Shown here: piece after piece, positions 1 to 5,667 of the stretch
Layout: each line of letters begins with the position of its first letter
Numbering within the stretch: the stretch's first letter is position 1
Assembly (NCBI GenBank): GCA_021847625.1
Contig: JAJZQK010000115.1
Location: forward strand, 1 to 8,328
Direction: 5' to 3'
DNA length: 8,328 nucleotides
Origin: Chloroflexota bacterium
GTDB taxonomy: Bacteria; Chloroflexota; FW602-bin22; JAMCYS01
The notes under the pieces: generated by a model
The model's database searches: none
What the model was told of the DNA's origin: nothing
Seen by the model: the letters and a program-made list of their open reading frames with translations, nothing else
Translations under genes and position numbers: made by a program

Positions 1-1
1 G

Positions 2-523
2 CGCATGTCGAAGCGCACCGGCGACATCGTCACCCTGCGCGAGGTGCTGGAAGAGGTTGGCCGCGACGCCTGCCGTTTCTTCTTCCTGGCGCGTTCGGCC
101 GACAGCCAGATGGACTTCGACCTGGAGTTGGCCAAGACGCAGTCGGCCGAGAACCCAGTATATTATGTCCAATACGCGCACGCCCGCATCGCGAGCATCC
201 TCCGTTACGCCGCCGAGCTCAACCTCGCGGCCACGGGCGATGTCTCCTTGCTGAGCCATCCCGCGGAACTAACGCTCATCAGGCAGATGTTGATGCTTCC
301 CGAGCTGATCGCGGATGCCGCGCAGCGCCTGGAGCCGCACCACCTACCGTACTACGCGCAGGAGTTGGCGCGCCTCTTCCATCTGTTCTACCAACATTGC
401 CGAGTCGCCGTCGCCGAGGAACCGGAGATGTCGCGGGCACGGTTGAAGTTGGTGCGGGCGGCCCAGGTCGTGCTGGCCAACACGCTTAGCCTCATGGGAG
501 TCACCGCCCCCGAGCAGATGTAG
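2..523 (+). CDS. argS: Arginyl-tRNA synthetase, C-terminal part (5' end outside window)
   Basis: ArgRS attaches arginine to tRNA-Arg in the cytoplasm. Only the last ~173 codons are present: the frame is open to the window edge, and the first Met (position 5) belongs to the class I signature loop MSKR, preceded by Arg, so it is not a start codon. After this KMSKS-type loop comes [16 protein letters not shown], then the helical DALR anticodon-binding domain with the recognisable block [16 protein letters not shown] near visible residue 50. The protein ends in [10 protein letters not shown], the usual ArgRS C-terminus, followed by TAG. trpS follows 32 bases downstream on the same strand, so the two synthetase genes are probably co-transcribed. 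The fragment shows no frameshift. Assignment is confident; the missing N-terminal two thirds (tRNA-D-loop domain and HIGH motif) cannot be assessed. Confidence 0.95.
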   Translation, partial: RMSKRTGDIVTLREVLEEVGRDACRFFFLARSADSQMDFDLELAKTQSAENPVYYVQYAHARIASILRYAAELNLAATGDVSLLSHPAELTLIRQMLMLPELIADAAQRLEPHHLPYYAQELARLFHLFYQHCRVAVAEEPEMSRARLKLVRAAQVVLANTLSLMGVTAPEQM

Positions 524-555
524 CAACCGGAACTCGAAAGGAGCAATCTTAACAT

Positions 556-1542
556 ATGAAGGGCCGGGTCTTTAGTGGCGCCAGGCCAACCGGTAGACAG
601 CATATCGGCAACTACCTCGGCGCCATCCAGAACTATGTGCAGTTGCAGGAAGAGTACAACTGCATCTACTCTATAGTCGACTTGCACGCCTTGACGACCC
701 TCGAAAGCACCGCCGACCTGCGCAGCAATACGAACGAGATGCTGCTCGACTGGTTGGCGGCCGGGATGGACCCGGGCCGGAGCATCATCTTCGCCCAGTC
801 TCACGTCCCCGAGCACGCTGAGCTGCACACCCTCCTATCCATGATCACGCCGATGACCTGGCTCACCCGCCTGCCGACCTTCAAGGAGAAGGTGCGCATG
901 CACCCGGAGAACGTGAACTACGGCCTGCTTGGCTACCCGGTCCTGATGACGGCCGACATCATCCTCTACAAGGCCGACACCGTGCCCGTGGGCGACGACC
1001 AGCTCCCGCACCTGGAGTTGGCGCGAGAGATCGTTCGCCGCTTCGAGTATCTGTTCGGACCGCTCTTCCCCGAACCGGCCGCCAAGTTGACGACGTTCCC
1101 GCGGGTGATGGGCGTCGACGGCGTGCAGAAGATGAGCAAGAGCCTCGACAACCACATCGAACTCTCGGCCAGCGCGGAGGAGACGACGAAGCGGGTGATG
1201 ACGATGGTGACCGACACCTCGCGCGTCTACCGCCGCGACCCGGGCCACCCCGAGGTGTGCAACGTCTTCACCCTGCACGGATTCTACAACCCCGAGCGCC
1301 GGCCCGAGATCGAGCGCGACTGCCGTTCGGCGGCCCTGGGCTGCGTCGACTGCAAGCGTCTCCTGGCCGAGGGCATGAACGCGGCCCTGGCGCCCTTCCG
1401 GGCCCGCCGCGCCGAGCTCGCCGCTCAGCCGGACCTGATAGACGACGTCTTGGGCGAAGGGGCCAGGCGGGCACGGGCCATCGCCGTCGAGACGATGGTA
1501 GAGGTGCGCGACAAGATGGGTCTCCAGCCCAGACGGGGCTAG
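556..1542 (+). CDS. trpS: Tryptophanyl-tRNA synthetase with four-cysteine Fe-S type motif
   Basis: Class I synthetase that charges tRNA-Trp with tryptophan. The 328-residue length is normal for bacterial TrpRS. The N-terminus shows FSGARPTGRQHIGNYLGA (residues 6-23, containing the HIGH-equivalent HIGN), then VDLHALTT, the active-site block MTADIILYKADTVPVGDDQ, and KMSKS at residues 192-196. The C-terminal helical domain carries Cys235, Cys256, Cys263 and Cys266, spaced C-x20-C-x6-C-x2-C. This closely resembles the motif that binds a [4Fe-4S] cluster near the anticodon-binding region in Thermotoga maritima TrpRS (recalled as C-x22-C-x6-C-x2-C). Cluster binding here is inferred from spacing alone. 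The start is ATG 556, with AAAGGAG at 537-543 and a rather long 12-base spacer. No T-box or trp leader fits in the 32 bases between argS and trpS. Identity is certain; the cluster is likely. Confidence 0.97.
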   Translation: MKGRVFSGARPTGRQHIGNYLGAIQNYVQLQEEYNCIYSIVDLHALTTLESTADLRSNTNEMLLDWLAAGMDPGRSIIFAQSHVPEHAELHTLLSMITPMTWLTRLPTFKEKVRMHPENVNYGLLGYPVLMTADIILYKADTVPVGDDQLPHLELAREIVRRFEYLFGPLFPEPAAKLTTFPRVMGVDGVQKMSKSLDNHIELSASAEETTKRVMTMVTDTSRVYRRDPGHPEVCNVFTLHGFYNPERRPEIERDCRSAALGCVDCKRLLAEGMNAALAPFRARRAELAAQPDLIDDVLGEGARRARAIAVETMVEVRDKMGLQPRRG

Positions 1543-1802
1543 CGCAAGAAGCCCTCGTCCTCTCCCCGCTCTGGCGAAGGCAGACTGCTGGCAGGGATAT
1601 TGCAGCTGAATTGTTTAGACGTGCCCCTTCCAGCGCGCGCCAGGGTGGCGCCCACGAAGAGAGGCACTCGGTTTGCAGGCCGGCCGACCACGTGTTGCTT
1701 GGCTTGTGAACCGAAGAGAACTAGAAGAATGGCATGAACCACTACACGCCCGGCGGCTGGGGGCCGCGGGGCAGGCAAATTGTTGAACCTCGGAGGATCT
1801 AA
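1543..1802 (+). other. trpS-trxA intergenic region with GC hairpins
   Basis: No credible gene lies in these 260 bases. Two potential RNA structures are visible. At 1621-1667, GTGCC (1621-1625) pairs with GGCAC (1663-1667) and encloses GCGCC-AGGGT-GGCGC (1637-1651). At 1749-1770, CCC-(bulged G)-GCGGC-TGGGG-GCCGC-GGG forms an 8-bp stem just upstream of the trxA ribosome binding site. Neither is followed by a T-run, so neither is a canonical intrinsic terminator. No strong sigma-70 promoter is visible; the nearest weak match is TTGTGA (1704) with AAGAAT (1725) at a short 15-base spacing. The stretch presumably separates trpS from trxA transcription, but how is unclear. Confidence 0.45.
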
Positions 1803-2132
1803 ATGGCCGAAAACGTGGCAACCGTCAGCGACAGCAACTTCAAGAGCGACGTCCTGGATTCACAAACGCCGGTGCTCGTCGACTTCTGGGCCGAGTGGTG
1901 CGGGCCCTGCCGCATGATCTCACCAGTCGTGGAGGAGATGGCGAACGAGCACAAGGGGCAGTTCAAGCTGGTCAAGATGAACGTGGACCAGAACCCGAAC
2001 ACGCCTCGCCAGTACGGGATTATGAGCATCCCGACGCTCATTCTCTTCAAGAACGGGCAGGACGCGGAGAGGATCATCGGCTTCATGCCGAAGGAGAAGC
2101 TCTGGAAGAGGCTGGAGTCGCACGTCTCCTAG
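1803..2132 (+). CDS. trxA: Thioredoxin
   Basis: Small cytoplasmic protein-disulfide reductase that supplies electrons to targets such as ribonucleotide reductase and peroxiredoxins and is recycled by thioredoxin reductase. The 109-residue length is typical of a single thioredoxin domain with no signal peptide. It shows [15 protein letters not shown] with the redox pair Cys33/Cys36 (WCGPC), the buried Asp27, the cis-proline loop SIPT (Pro77), and a C-terminal segment [17 protein letters not shown]. Gly-Phe replaces the more common Gly-Ala at the residue after the conserved C-terminal glycine, a minor variation. The start ATG is supported by GGAGGA at 1792-1797, five bases upstream. thiD follows after 12 bases, so the two are probably co-transcribed, though no functional link is evident. 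Identity is very secure; which thioredoxin paralogue this is in the genome cannot be told. Confidence 0.97.
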   Translation: MAENVATVSDSNFKSDVLDSQTPVLVDFWAEWCGPCRMISPVVEEMANEHKGQFKLVKMNVDQNPNTPRQYGIMSIPTLILFKNGQDAERIIGFMPKEKLWKRLESHVS

Positions 2133-2144
2133 ATAGGCGGGGTT

Positions 2145-2975
2145 ATGCCAATGAAGATTGCGCTCACCATTGCCGGGTCGGATTCCGGGGGCGGTGCCGG
2201 TATCCAGGCAGACCTGAAGACGTTCGCGGCGCTGGGGGTGTACGGAATGTCCGTCCTCACGGCCGTCACGGCACAGAATACAACCGCCGTGATGGCCGTC
2301 CACGAGCTGCCGCCGGAGTTCGTCGGCGCCCAGATCGACGCCGTGATGACGGACATCGGTACCCAGGCCGCCAAGACAGGCATGCTGGCCAACGCGGCGA
2401 TCATCGAGGTCGTCGCCCGGAAGGTTAAGGAATACCGGATACCCAACCTGGTCGTGGACCCGGTGATGGTCGCCAAGAGCGGCGACACCCTCCTCCGGCG
2501 GGACGCCGTGCAGGCGTTGAAGGAGGAGTTGCTGCCGCTGGCCTACGTCGTCACGCCGAACGTGCCCGAGGCGGAGGAGATTCTCGGCCGGCGCCTCGTC
2601 ACGGATGAGGATTTCGGGCAGGGAGCGGTGGACATCTTCGCCCTAGGCCCTCGCCACGTGGTACTGAAGGGGGGCCATCGGCCCGGGGAGGCGGTGGACC
2701 TGCTCTACGACGGCCAGGAGTTCCGGGAGTACCGGGCGCCGCGGCTGCCCACCCGCCACACCCACGGCACCGGCTGCACGTTCTCGGCGGCTATCGCCGC
2801 CCTCCTGGCCCGGGGCCTGCCGGCCCCGGAGGCGGTGGCCGGCGCGAAGGAGTATCTCACCCGCGCCATCGAGCAGGCCTACCCTGTCGGGAAGGGACAC
2901 GGGCCGGTCCATCACCTACATCGCTTCTATACGCCGGAGGGGGCTCCGCGCGGAGGCGGCGAGCCTTGGCGATGA
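2145..2975 (+). CDS. thiD: Hydroxymethylpyrimidine / phosphomethylpyrimidine kinase
   Basis: ThiD phosphorylates HMP and then HMP-P to HMP-PP, the pyrimidine half of thiamine, in the cytoplasm. It is a ribokinase-fold enzyme. Seen here: [20 protein letters not shown] near the N-terminus (substrate pocket), [15 protein letters not shown] mid-protein, [18 protein letters not shown], and [11 protein letters not shown] with Cys211 and the glycines of the anion hole. The conserved C-terminal block GHGPVHHLH is present, followed by about 15 extra residues ending GGGEPWR. The start is either ATG 2145 or ATG 2151: the weak GGCGGGG at 2136-2142 is only 2 bases from the first but 8 from the second, so Met3 may be the true start. 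No other thi genes are visible. The last 119 bases are shared antisense with the convergent NUDIX gene. Identity is secure; whether HMP or only HMP-P is used cannot be decided. Confidence 0.95.
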   Translation: MPMKIALTIAGSDSGGGAGIQADLKTFAALGVYGMSVLTAVTAQNTTAVMAVHELPPEFVGAQIDAVMTDIGTQAAKTGMLANAAIIEVVARKVKEYRIPNLVVDPVMVAKSGDTLLRRDAVQALKEELLPLAYVVTPNVPEAEEILGRRLVTDEDFGQGAVDIFALGPRHVVLKGGHRPGEAVDLLYDGQEFREYRAPRLPTRHTHGTGCTFSAAIAALLARGLPAPEAVAGAKEYLTRAIEQAYPVGKGHGPVHHLHRFYTPEGAPRGGGEPWR

Positions 2976-3375
2976 CCTCCTCGGCGGCAGATGTGAGATT
3001 GTAGGCGGCAAGCCCGTCAGGGGGAACCCACCGGGCCTCCAGGCAATCGGAGGCCGGGGTGAGGTTCCCCTCTTTGTACGCGGCCAGGCAGTCGACGATC
3101 ACGTAGTGATACTGGACGCGGCCGTCGCCGTCGACGACGATGCGGTCGACAATCTCCACCACCTCGCCGACCTCGACCTCGATGCCGCACTCCTCCCTTA
3201 CCTCGCGGGCCACGCCTTCGCGCAGCGTCTCGCCGACCTTCAGCGCCCCGCCCGGGATGCTCCAGGTCCCGTAGCCCGGCGCCTTGCCGCGCTGGGCGAG
3301 GAGCACGTCGTCGCCCCGAAAGGTGACCCCGCCCACGGCGACAATCGGCCGCTGGGGATACTCACGACTCACCAC
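2857..3375 (-). CDS. NUDIX hydrolase
   Basis: Mg2+-dependent pyrophosphohydrolase acting on a nucleoside-diphosphate-linked compound; the substrate cannot be named from sequence. The Nudix box is perfect: G-x5-E-x7-REVREECGI at residues 43-65, preceded by the typical strand and loop [19 protein letters not shown] and YGTWSIPGG. Tyr-rich [11 protein letters not shown] and the acidic/Trp segment [11 protein letters not shown] follow, giving the usual fold for a subfamily of ~140-150 residues; ADP-ribose or MutT-like activity is possible. At 172 residues it is slightly long. The start is GTG 3375 (a second GTG follows at 3372), supported by GGGAGGA. Residues 134-172, including part of the expected last helix [13 protein letters not shown], are encoded antisense to the end of thiD. 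The gene stands alone, 574 bases from pxpC, so it is probably transcribed separately. Codon usage and GC match its neighbours. Confidence 0.9.
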   Translation of the reverse strand: MVSREYPQRPIVAVGGVTFRGDDVLLAQRGKAPGYGTWSIPGGALKVGETLREGVAREVREECGIEVEVGEVVEIVDRIVVDGDGRVQYHYVIVDCLAAYKEGNLTPASDCLEARWVPPDGLAAYNLTSAAEEVIAKARRLRAEPPPAYRSDVGDGPARVPSRQGRPARWRG

Positions 3376-3380
3376 CTAGT

Positions 3381-3387
3381 TCCTCCC
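3381..3387 (-). promoter_or_regulatory. Ribosome binding site of the NUDIX gene
   Basis: On the minus strand the sequence reads GGGAGGA-ACTAG-GTG: a strong Shine-Dalgarno match with 5-base spacing to GTG 3375 (8 bases to the in-frame GTG 3372). It supports a GTG start, as no ATG lies nearby in frame. Confidence 0.75.
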
Positions 3388-3486
3388 TGCATCCATACTG
3401 AGGCCAACGTGGGACCAACAAGAGCCCCGCGCCTCCTTGCTCCCCTCTCACCATACCCCACTCGCATCGCGTCGTCTTGGGTCGGC

Positions 3487-3500
3487 TGGCCAATTGGCCA
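3487..3500. repeat. Perfect 14-bp palindrome, possible operator
   Basis: TGGCCAATTGGCCA is identical to its own reverse complement. It lies about 110 bases upstream of the NUDIX start and outside the GTAGGGGC-type repeats. Perfect two-fold symmetry of this length suits a dimeric DNA-binding protein, but no recognisable promoter overlaps it, so a regulatory role is only a possibility. Confidence 0.4.
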
Positions 3501-3536
3501 TCAATTGTCCTTATCGACCACGGACGCTAACCAGCT

Positions 3537-3559
3537 GTAGGGGCGACCGGCGGTCGCCC
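3537..3559. repeat. GTAGGGGCGACC-type palindrome, copy 1
   Basis: GGGCGACC (3541-3548) and GGTCGCCC (3552-3559) form a perfect 8-bp inverted repeat with a 3-base GGC centre, preceded by GTAG. The same GTAGGGGC core recurs at 3768-3775 (same strand) and, reversed, at 3782-3789 and about 3837-3844. This type of short palindrome is familiar as a dispersed intergenic repeat in many high-GC genomes. Confidence 0.6.
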
Positions 3560-3619
3560 TCCTCGGCCCTGGCCACGGCCGCGCCCTAATCCTGGGCTCG
3601 CCGTCTATCACCGATCCTT

Positions 3620-3696
3620 GTCATCCCCGCGCAAGCGGGGATCCAGTCCCCCGTATGGCCACGCACCGGATGGATTCCCGCTTCCGCGGGAATGAC
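3620..3696. repeat. Paired hairpin repeat (REP/MITE-like), 26-bp inverted arms
   Basis: The left arm (3620-3645) and right arm (3671-3696) are inverted copies, 23 of 26 bases identical, flanking 25 bases. Each arm is itself a hairpin with an 8-bp stem: ATCCCCGC-GCAA-GCGGGGAT at 3623-3642 and ATTCCCGC-TTCC-GCGGGAAT at 3674-3693. The right arm fits the ATTCCC-N8-GGGAAT pattern known from Neisseria dRS3 and from similar dispersed repeats in other bacteria. Two of the three differences between arms are a compensated C-G to T-A pair within the stem and the third is in the loop. No transposase is nearby and no target duplication is obvious. Confidence 0.8.
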
Positions 3697-3764
3697 GCCG
3701 CCGGGCGCCTCGCCTGGCGGCCACCGGCGACGGATGAAAACTGCCTCGCGGCGGCCCGCCTGCT

Positions 3765-3792
3765 ACCGTAGGGGCGGACCAGCCCCTACGGT
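3765..3792. repeat. Perfect 11-bp inverted repeat with GTAGGGGC core, copy 2
   Basis: ACCGTAGGGGC (3765-3775) and GCCCCTACGGT (3782-3792) pair perfectly around the 6-base loop GGACCA. It shares its core with the palindrome at 3537-3559. On the minus strand it lies about 160 bases past the pxpC stop and could help end that transcript, but no T-run follows on either strand, so it is annotated as a repeat and not as a terminator. Confidence 0.65.
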
Positions 3793-3823
3793 TGGTTGGC
3801 ACTCCTCTTGCCCCATTCTCAGA

Positions 3824-3846
3824 GCGCGGGGACCGCGCCCCTACGG
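3824..3846. repeat. GC palindrome with reversed GCCCCTACGG core, copy 3
   Basis: GCGCGG (3824-3829) and CCGCGC (3833-3838) form a 6-bp inverted repeat around GGA, followed by GCCCCTACGG (3837-3846), the same decamer that forms the right arm of the repeat at 3765-3792. It appears to be a diverged or partial third copy of the same repeat family. Confidence 0.5.
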
Positions 3847-3850
3847 CCGA

Positions 3851-3872
3851 CCCTCAGCCTAACCCTCTCCCT
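3851..3872. repeat. Match to widespread CCTAACCCTCTCCCT intergenic repeat
   Basis: CCCTCAGCCTAACCC followed by TCTCCCT differs by about one base from a sequence recalled as abundant in intergenic regions of many bacteria (CCCTCACCCTAACCC then TCTCCCT). The usual complementary GGGAGAGG half is not intact here, so this is probably a decayed copy. Confidence 0.4.
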
Positions 3873-3949
3873 AGAAGGGCGATAGAACCCTTGCTCTCCC
3901 CTTTGCTCGTGGCAACAACAGATCGGCGGCCGCACCTCGAGAAACACGG

Positions 3950-4951
3950 CTAGCAATCGAAGGCCACCTCTCCGTCCGCGGGCGACTGGTCGCCTAGACG
4001 ATAGGCCCGCGGCCCGGCGAGGGCCGCCAGCTGGGCGGCCTGGGCACGGAGGGCGCTGACCGCCTCCTGAACGGTTACCGACCGGAACCGCACCCGGCTC
4101 GCCCCCGGCACGCACTGGGCGAGGAGAGGGATGTCGGCGGCGATGACGGTGGCGATCTTGGCGTAACCGCCCGTCGTCTGGCGGTCGACCATCATCACGA
4201 TGGGCTGGCCGTCGCCGGGCACCTGGACGGCCCCCAGGGGGACGCCGTCGGAGACGACGTCCGCGCCGCCAATGTGGGCGATGGGCGGCCCCTGCAAGCG
4301 ATAGCCCATGCGGTCCGCCGCCGGGCTCACGGCATAGACGGAGCCCAGGAACGTCTCCCGGCCGGCGGCGGTGAAACGGTCCGCCTGCGGCCCCAGCACC
4401 ACTCGCATCTCGGACTCGTCGCCGTAAATGGGAACGTCTAATGCTCGCACCGCCCGTCCCGCCGGGCCTCTTCGGCCTGCCTCGGCGGCACGCAGGGGGA
4501 GGCGGTCGCCCGCCCGCAGGGCCCGCCCCTCGAAGCCGCCCAGTCTTCCCCGCGGATAGGTGGCCCGCGAACCGAGCACTGGCGCCACTTCCAGGCCCCC
4601 GGCCACGGCCAGGTAGGCGTGGCAGCCGGCGACCCGGCCGGCGAAGTCGACCACGCTCCCCGGCCCCACGTACAGCGCCTGCCAGAGGGGCGCGGGCTGA
4701 CCGTCCAAACGCAGGCCCAGGCCGGCCCCCGTCACGGCGATCAGGCAAGGGGCGGTGACACGCAGGGCCGGGCCCAGGAGGGTTATCTCCAGCCCCGCCT
4801 CGGACAATGGGTTACCTACCAGGGCGTTGGCCGCCTGCAGGGCGAACGGATCCATGGCCCCGGCGACCGGCACGCCGTAGCGCTCGTAGCCCAGGCGTCC
4901 GAGGTCTTGAACCGTCGTCAGCAGGCCACCGTCGAGGACTTCTAGGGCCAT
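3950..4951 (-). CDS. pxpC: 5-oxoprolinase subunit PxpC (biotin-dependent carboxyltransferase-like, KipA family)
   Basis: PxpC works with PxpA and PxpB as the prokaryotic ATP-dependent 5-oxoprolinase, which opens 5-oxo-L-proline (pyroglutamate) to glutamate in the cytoplasm. The 333-residue length is normal. The N-terminus has the family signature: GGLLTTVQDLGRLGYERYGV, then PVAGAMDPFALQAAN. Later blocks are LEITLLGP, YLAVAGGLEVAPVLGSRATY, MGYRLQGPPI, and PGDGQPIVMMVDRQTTGGYA near the C-terminus. The start ATG 4951 has AAGGGAG at 4957-4963 with 5-base spacing and lies 10 bases inside the end of pxpB, which suggests translational coupling. Some relatives are annotated as allophanate hydrolase subunit 2, but the adjacent pxpA and pxpB make the oxoprolinase assignment much stronger. 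Nothing is truncated. Confidence 0.93.
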   Translation of the reverse strand: MALEVLDGGLLTTVQDLGRLGYERYGVPVAGAMDPFALQAANALVGNPLSEAGLEITLLGPALRVTAPCLIAVTGAGLGLRLDGQPAPLWQALYVGPGSVVDFAGRVAGCHAYLAVAGGLEVAPVLGSRATYPRGRLGGFEGRALRAGDRLPLRAAEAGRRGPAGRAVRALDVPIYGDESEMRVVLGPQADRFTAAGRETFLGSVYAVSPAADRMGYRLQGPPIAHIGGADVVSDGVPLGAVQVPGDGQPIVMMVDRQTTGGYAKIATVIAADIPLLAQCVPGASRVRFRSVTVQEAVSALRAQAAQLAALAGPRAYRLGDQSPADGEVAFDC

Positions 4952-5664
4952 GCCTGCTCCCTTCCCAGCCGCTCGAAGTCGGCGGCCGCCACCGGCACGA
5001 AGCGCACCCGGTCGCCGGGCGCGAGAAAGGAGGGCGGGTCACGGCGGACGTCGAACAGGCGCCACGGCGTGCGCCCGATAATCCGCCAACCGCCCGGGCT
5101 CTCCATCGGGTAGATGCCCGTCTGGCGGCCGGTGATGGCCACGGACCCGGCGGGGACCGCCAGGCGGGGAGACTCCAGGCGCGGCGTCGCCAGCGCCTCC
5201 GGCAGGGTGCCCAGATAGGGGAAGCCAGGCAGAAAGCCGATCATATAGACCGTGTAGGTTTCCTCGCCGTGTAGGCGCACCACCTCATCCTCGTCGAGGC
5301 CGGTGATGGCCGCCACGCCGGCCAGGTCGGGACCCATCTCGCCGCCGTAGACGGTCGGAATCTCGTGCAGGCGCCCCTCGCGCCCGGTCCCGACGTCCGC
5401 CGGCCCGGCGGCGAGGTCGCCCAGCAGAAAGGCGAGGTGACGGCGAAGGCGCTCCTCGCCGAGGAGCAGCGGGTCGAAGTGCACGAGGAGCGAGCGGTAG
5501 GTGGGCACGGCCTCGCCCAGGCCCGCGAGCGGCCTGGCCGCCAGGGCTCGCGCCAGGGCCATTACCCGCTCGTTGGCCTCGGGGGTGATGGCGTCGGCGA
5601 ACTCCACCACCAGGGCCGACTCGCCGGCCGGCAAGAGGCGAGGCTCGTCGTACAGGGTGGACAT
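4942..5664 (-). CDS. pxpB: 5-oxoprolinase subunit PxpB (KipI family)
   Basis: Partner subunit of PxpC; the two families are treated as halves of an allophanate-hydrolase-like module (known for the family), and with PxpA they carry out pyroglutamate ring opening. The 240-residue length is typical. The N-terminus LLPAGESALVVEFADAI matches the usual KipI opening (GD/GE-x-ALLVEF). The diagnostic C-terminal block runs TVYMIGFLPGFPYLGTLPE, then TPRLESPR, VPAGSVAITGRQTGIYPM and ESPGGWRIIGRTP. Its start ATG 5664 comes 3 bases after the pxpA stop, with only a weak AAGGG-like upstream sequence, so translation probably depends on coupling to pxpA. Its stop lies inside the start of pxpC (10-base overlap). 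In Bacillus the homologue KipI inhibits the sporulation kinase KinA; no such partner is visible here, so the metabolic role is preferred. Confidence 0.93.
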   Translation of the reverse strand: MSTLYDEPRLLPAGESALVVEFADAITPEANERVMALARALAARPLAGLGEAVPTYRSLLVHFDPLLLGEERLRRHLAFLLGDLAAGPADVGTGREGRLHEIPTVYGGEMGPDLAGVAAITGLDEDEVVRLHGEETYTVYMIGFLPGFPYLGTLPEALATPRLESPRLAVPAGSVAITGRQTGIYPMESPGGWRIIGRTPWRLFDVRRDPPSFLAPGDRVRFVPVAAADFERLGREQAWP

Positions 5665-5667
5665 CGG

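Larger units (their letters stand above)
3388..3949. other. Non-coding, repeat-rich gap between pxpC and the NUDIX gene
   Basis: This is the longest gene-free stretch in the window. No open frame looks like a protein: the longer ones simply translate repeats. It holds a 14-bp palindrome, at least three palindromes sharing the GGGGC/GCCCC core, one paired hairpin element, and a match to the widespread CCTAACCCTCTCCCT intergenic sequence. Such accumulations of small repeats between operons are common in Chloroflexota and some Proteobacteria (family knowledge). The stretch must also hold the 3' end of the pxp transcript and the NUDIX promoter; neither is clearly identifiable. A weak minus-strand TTGTTG/TATGGA pair with an 18-base spacer lies just upstream of the NUDIX ribosome binding site. 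Confidence 0.7.

Noticed and set aside
524..555. T-box or trp attenuator controlling trpS
   Set aside because: Only 32 bases separate argS and trpS, far too short for either regulator.
1539..1778. A 79-codon minus-strand frame in the trpS-trxA gap
   Set aside because: No ribosome binding site stands out and there is no recognisable motif; its end (PSPERGEDEG) looks like translation of a CCCTC-rich repeat remnant at 1550-1580.
3620..3696. CRISPR array or tRNA gene in the repeat-rich gap
   Set aside because: The two repeat arms are inverted, not direct, and only one pair exists with a single 25-base interval; no cloverleaf or regularly spaced direct repeats were found.
3608..3802. A 64-codon minus-strand frame with RHSRGSGNP and DPRLRGDD
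   Set aside because: These peptides are the typical accidental translation of the hairpin repeat at 3620-3696 and are often mispredicted as small proteins.
3875..3892. AAGGG...CCCTT stem as a terminator for pxpC
   Set aside because: Only 5 bp with an 8-base loop and no T-run on the minus strand; too weak to call.
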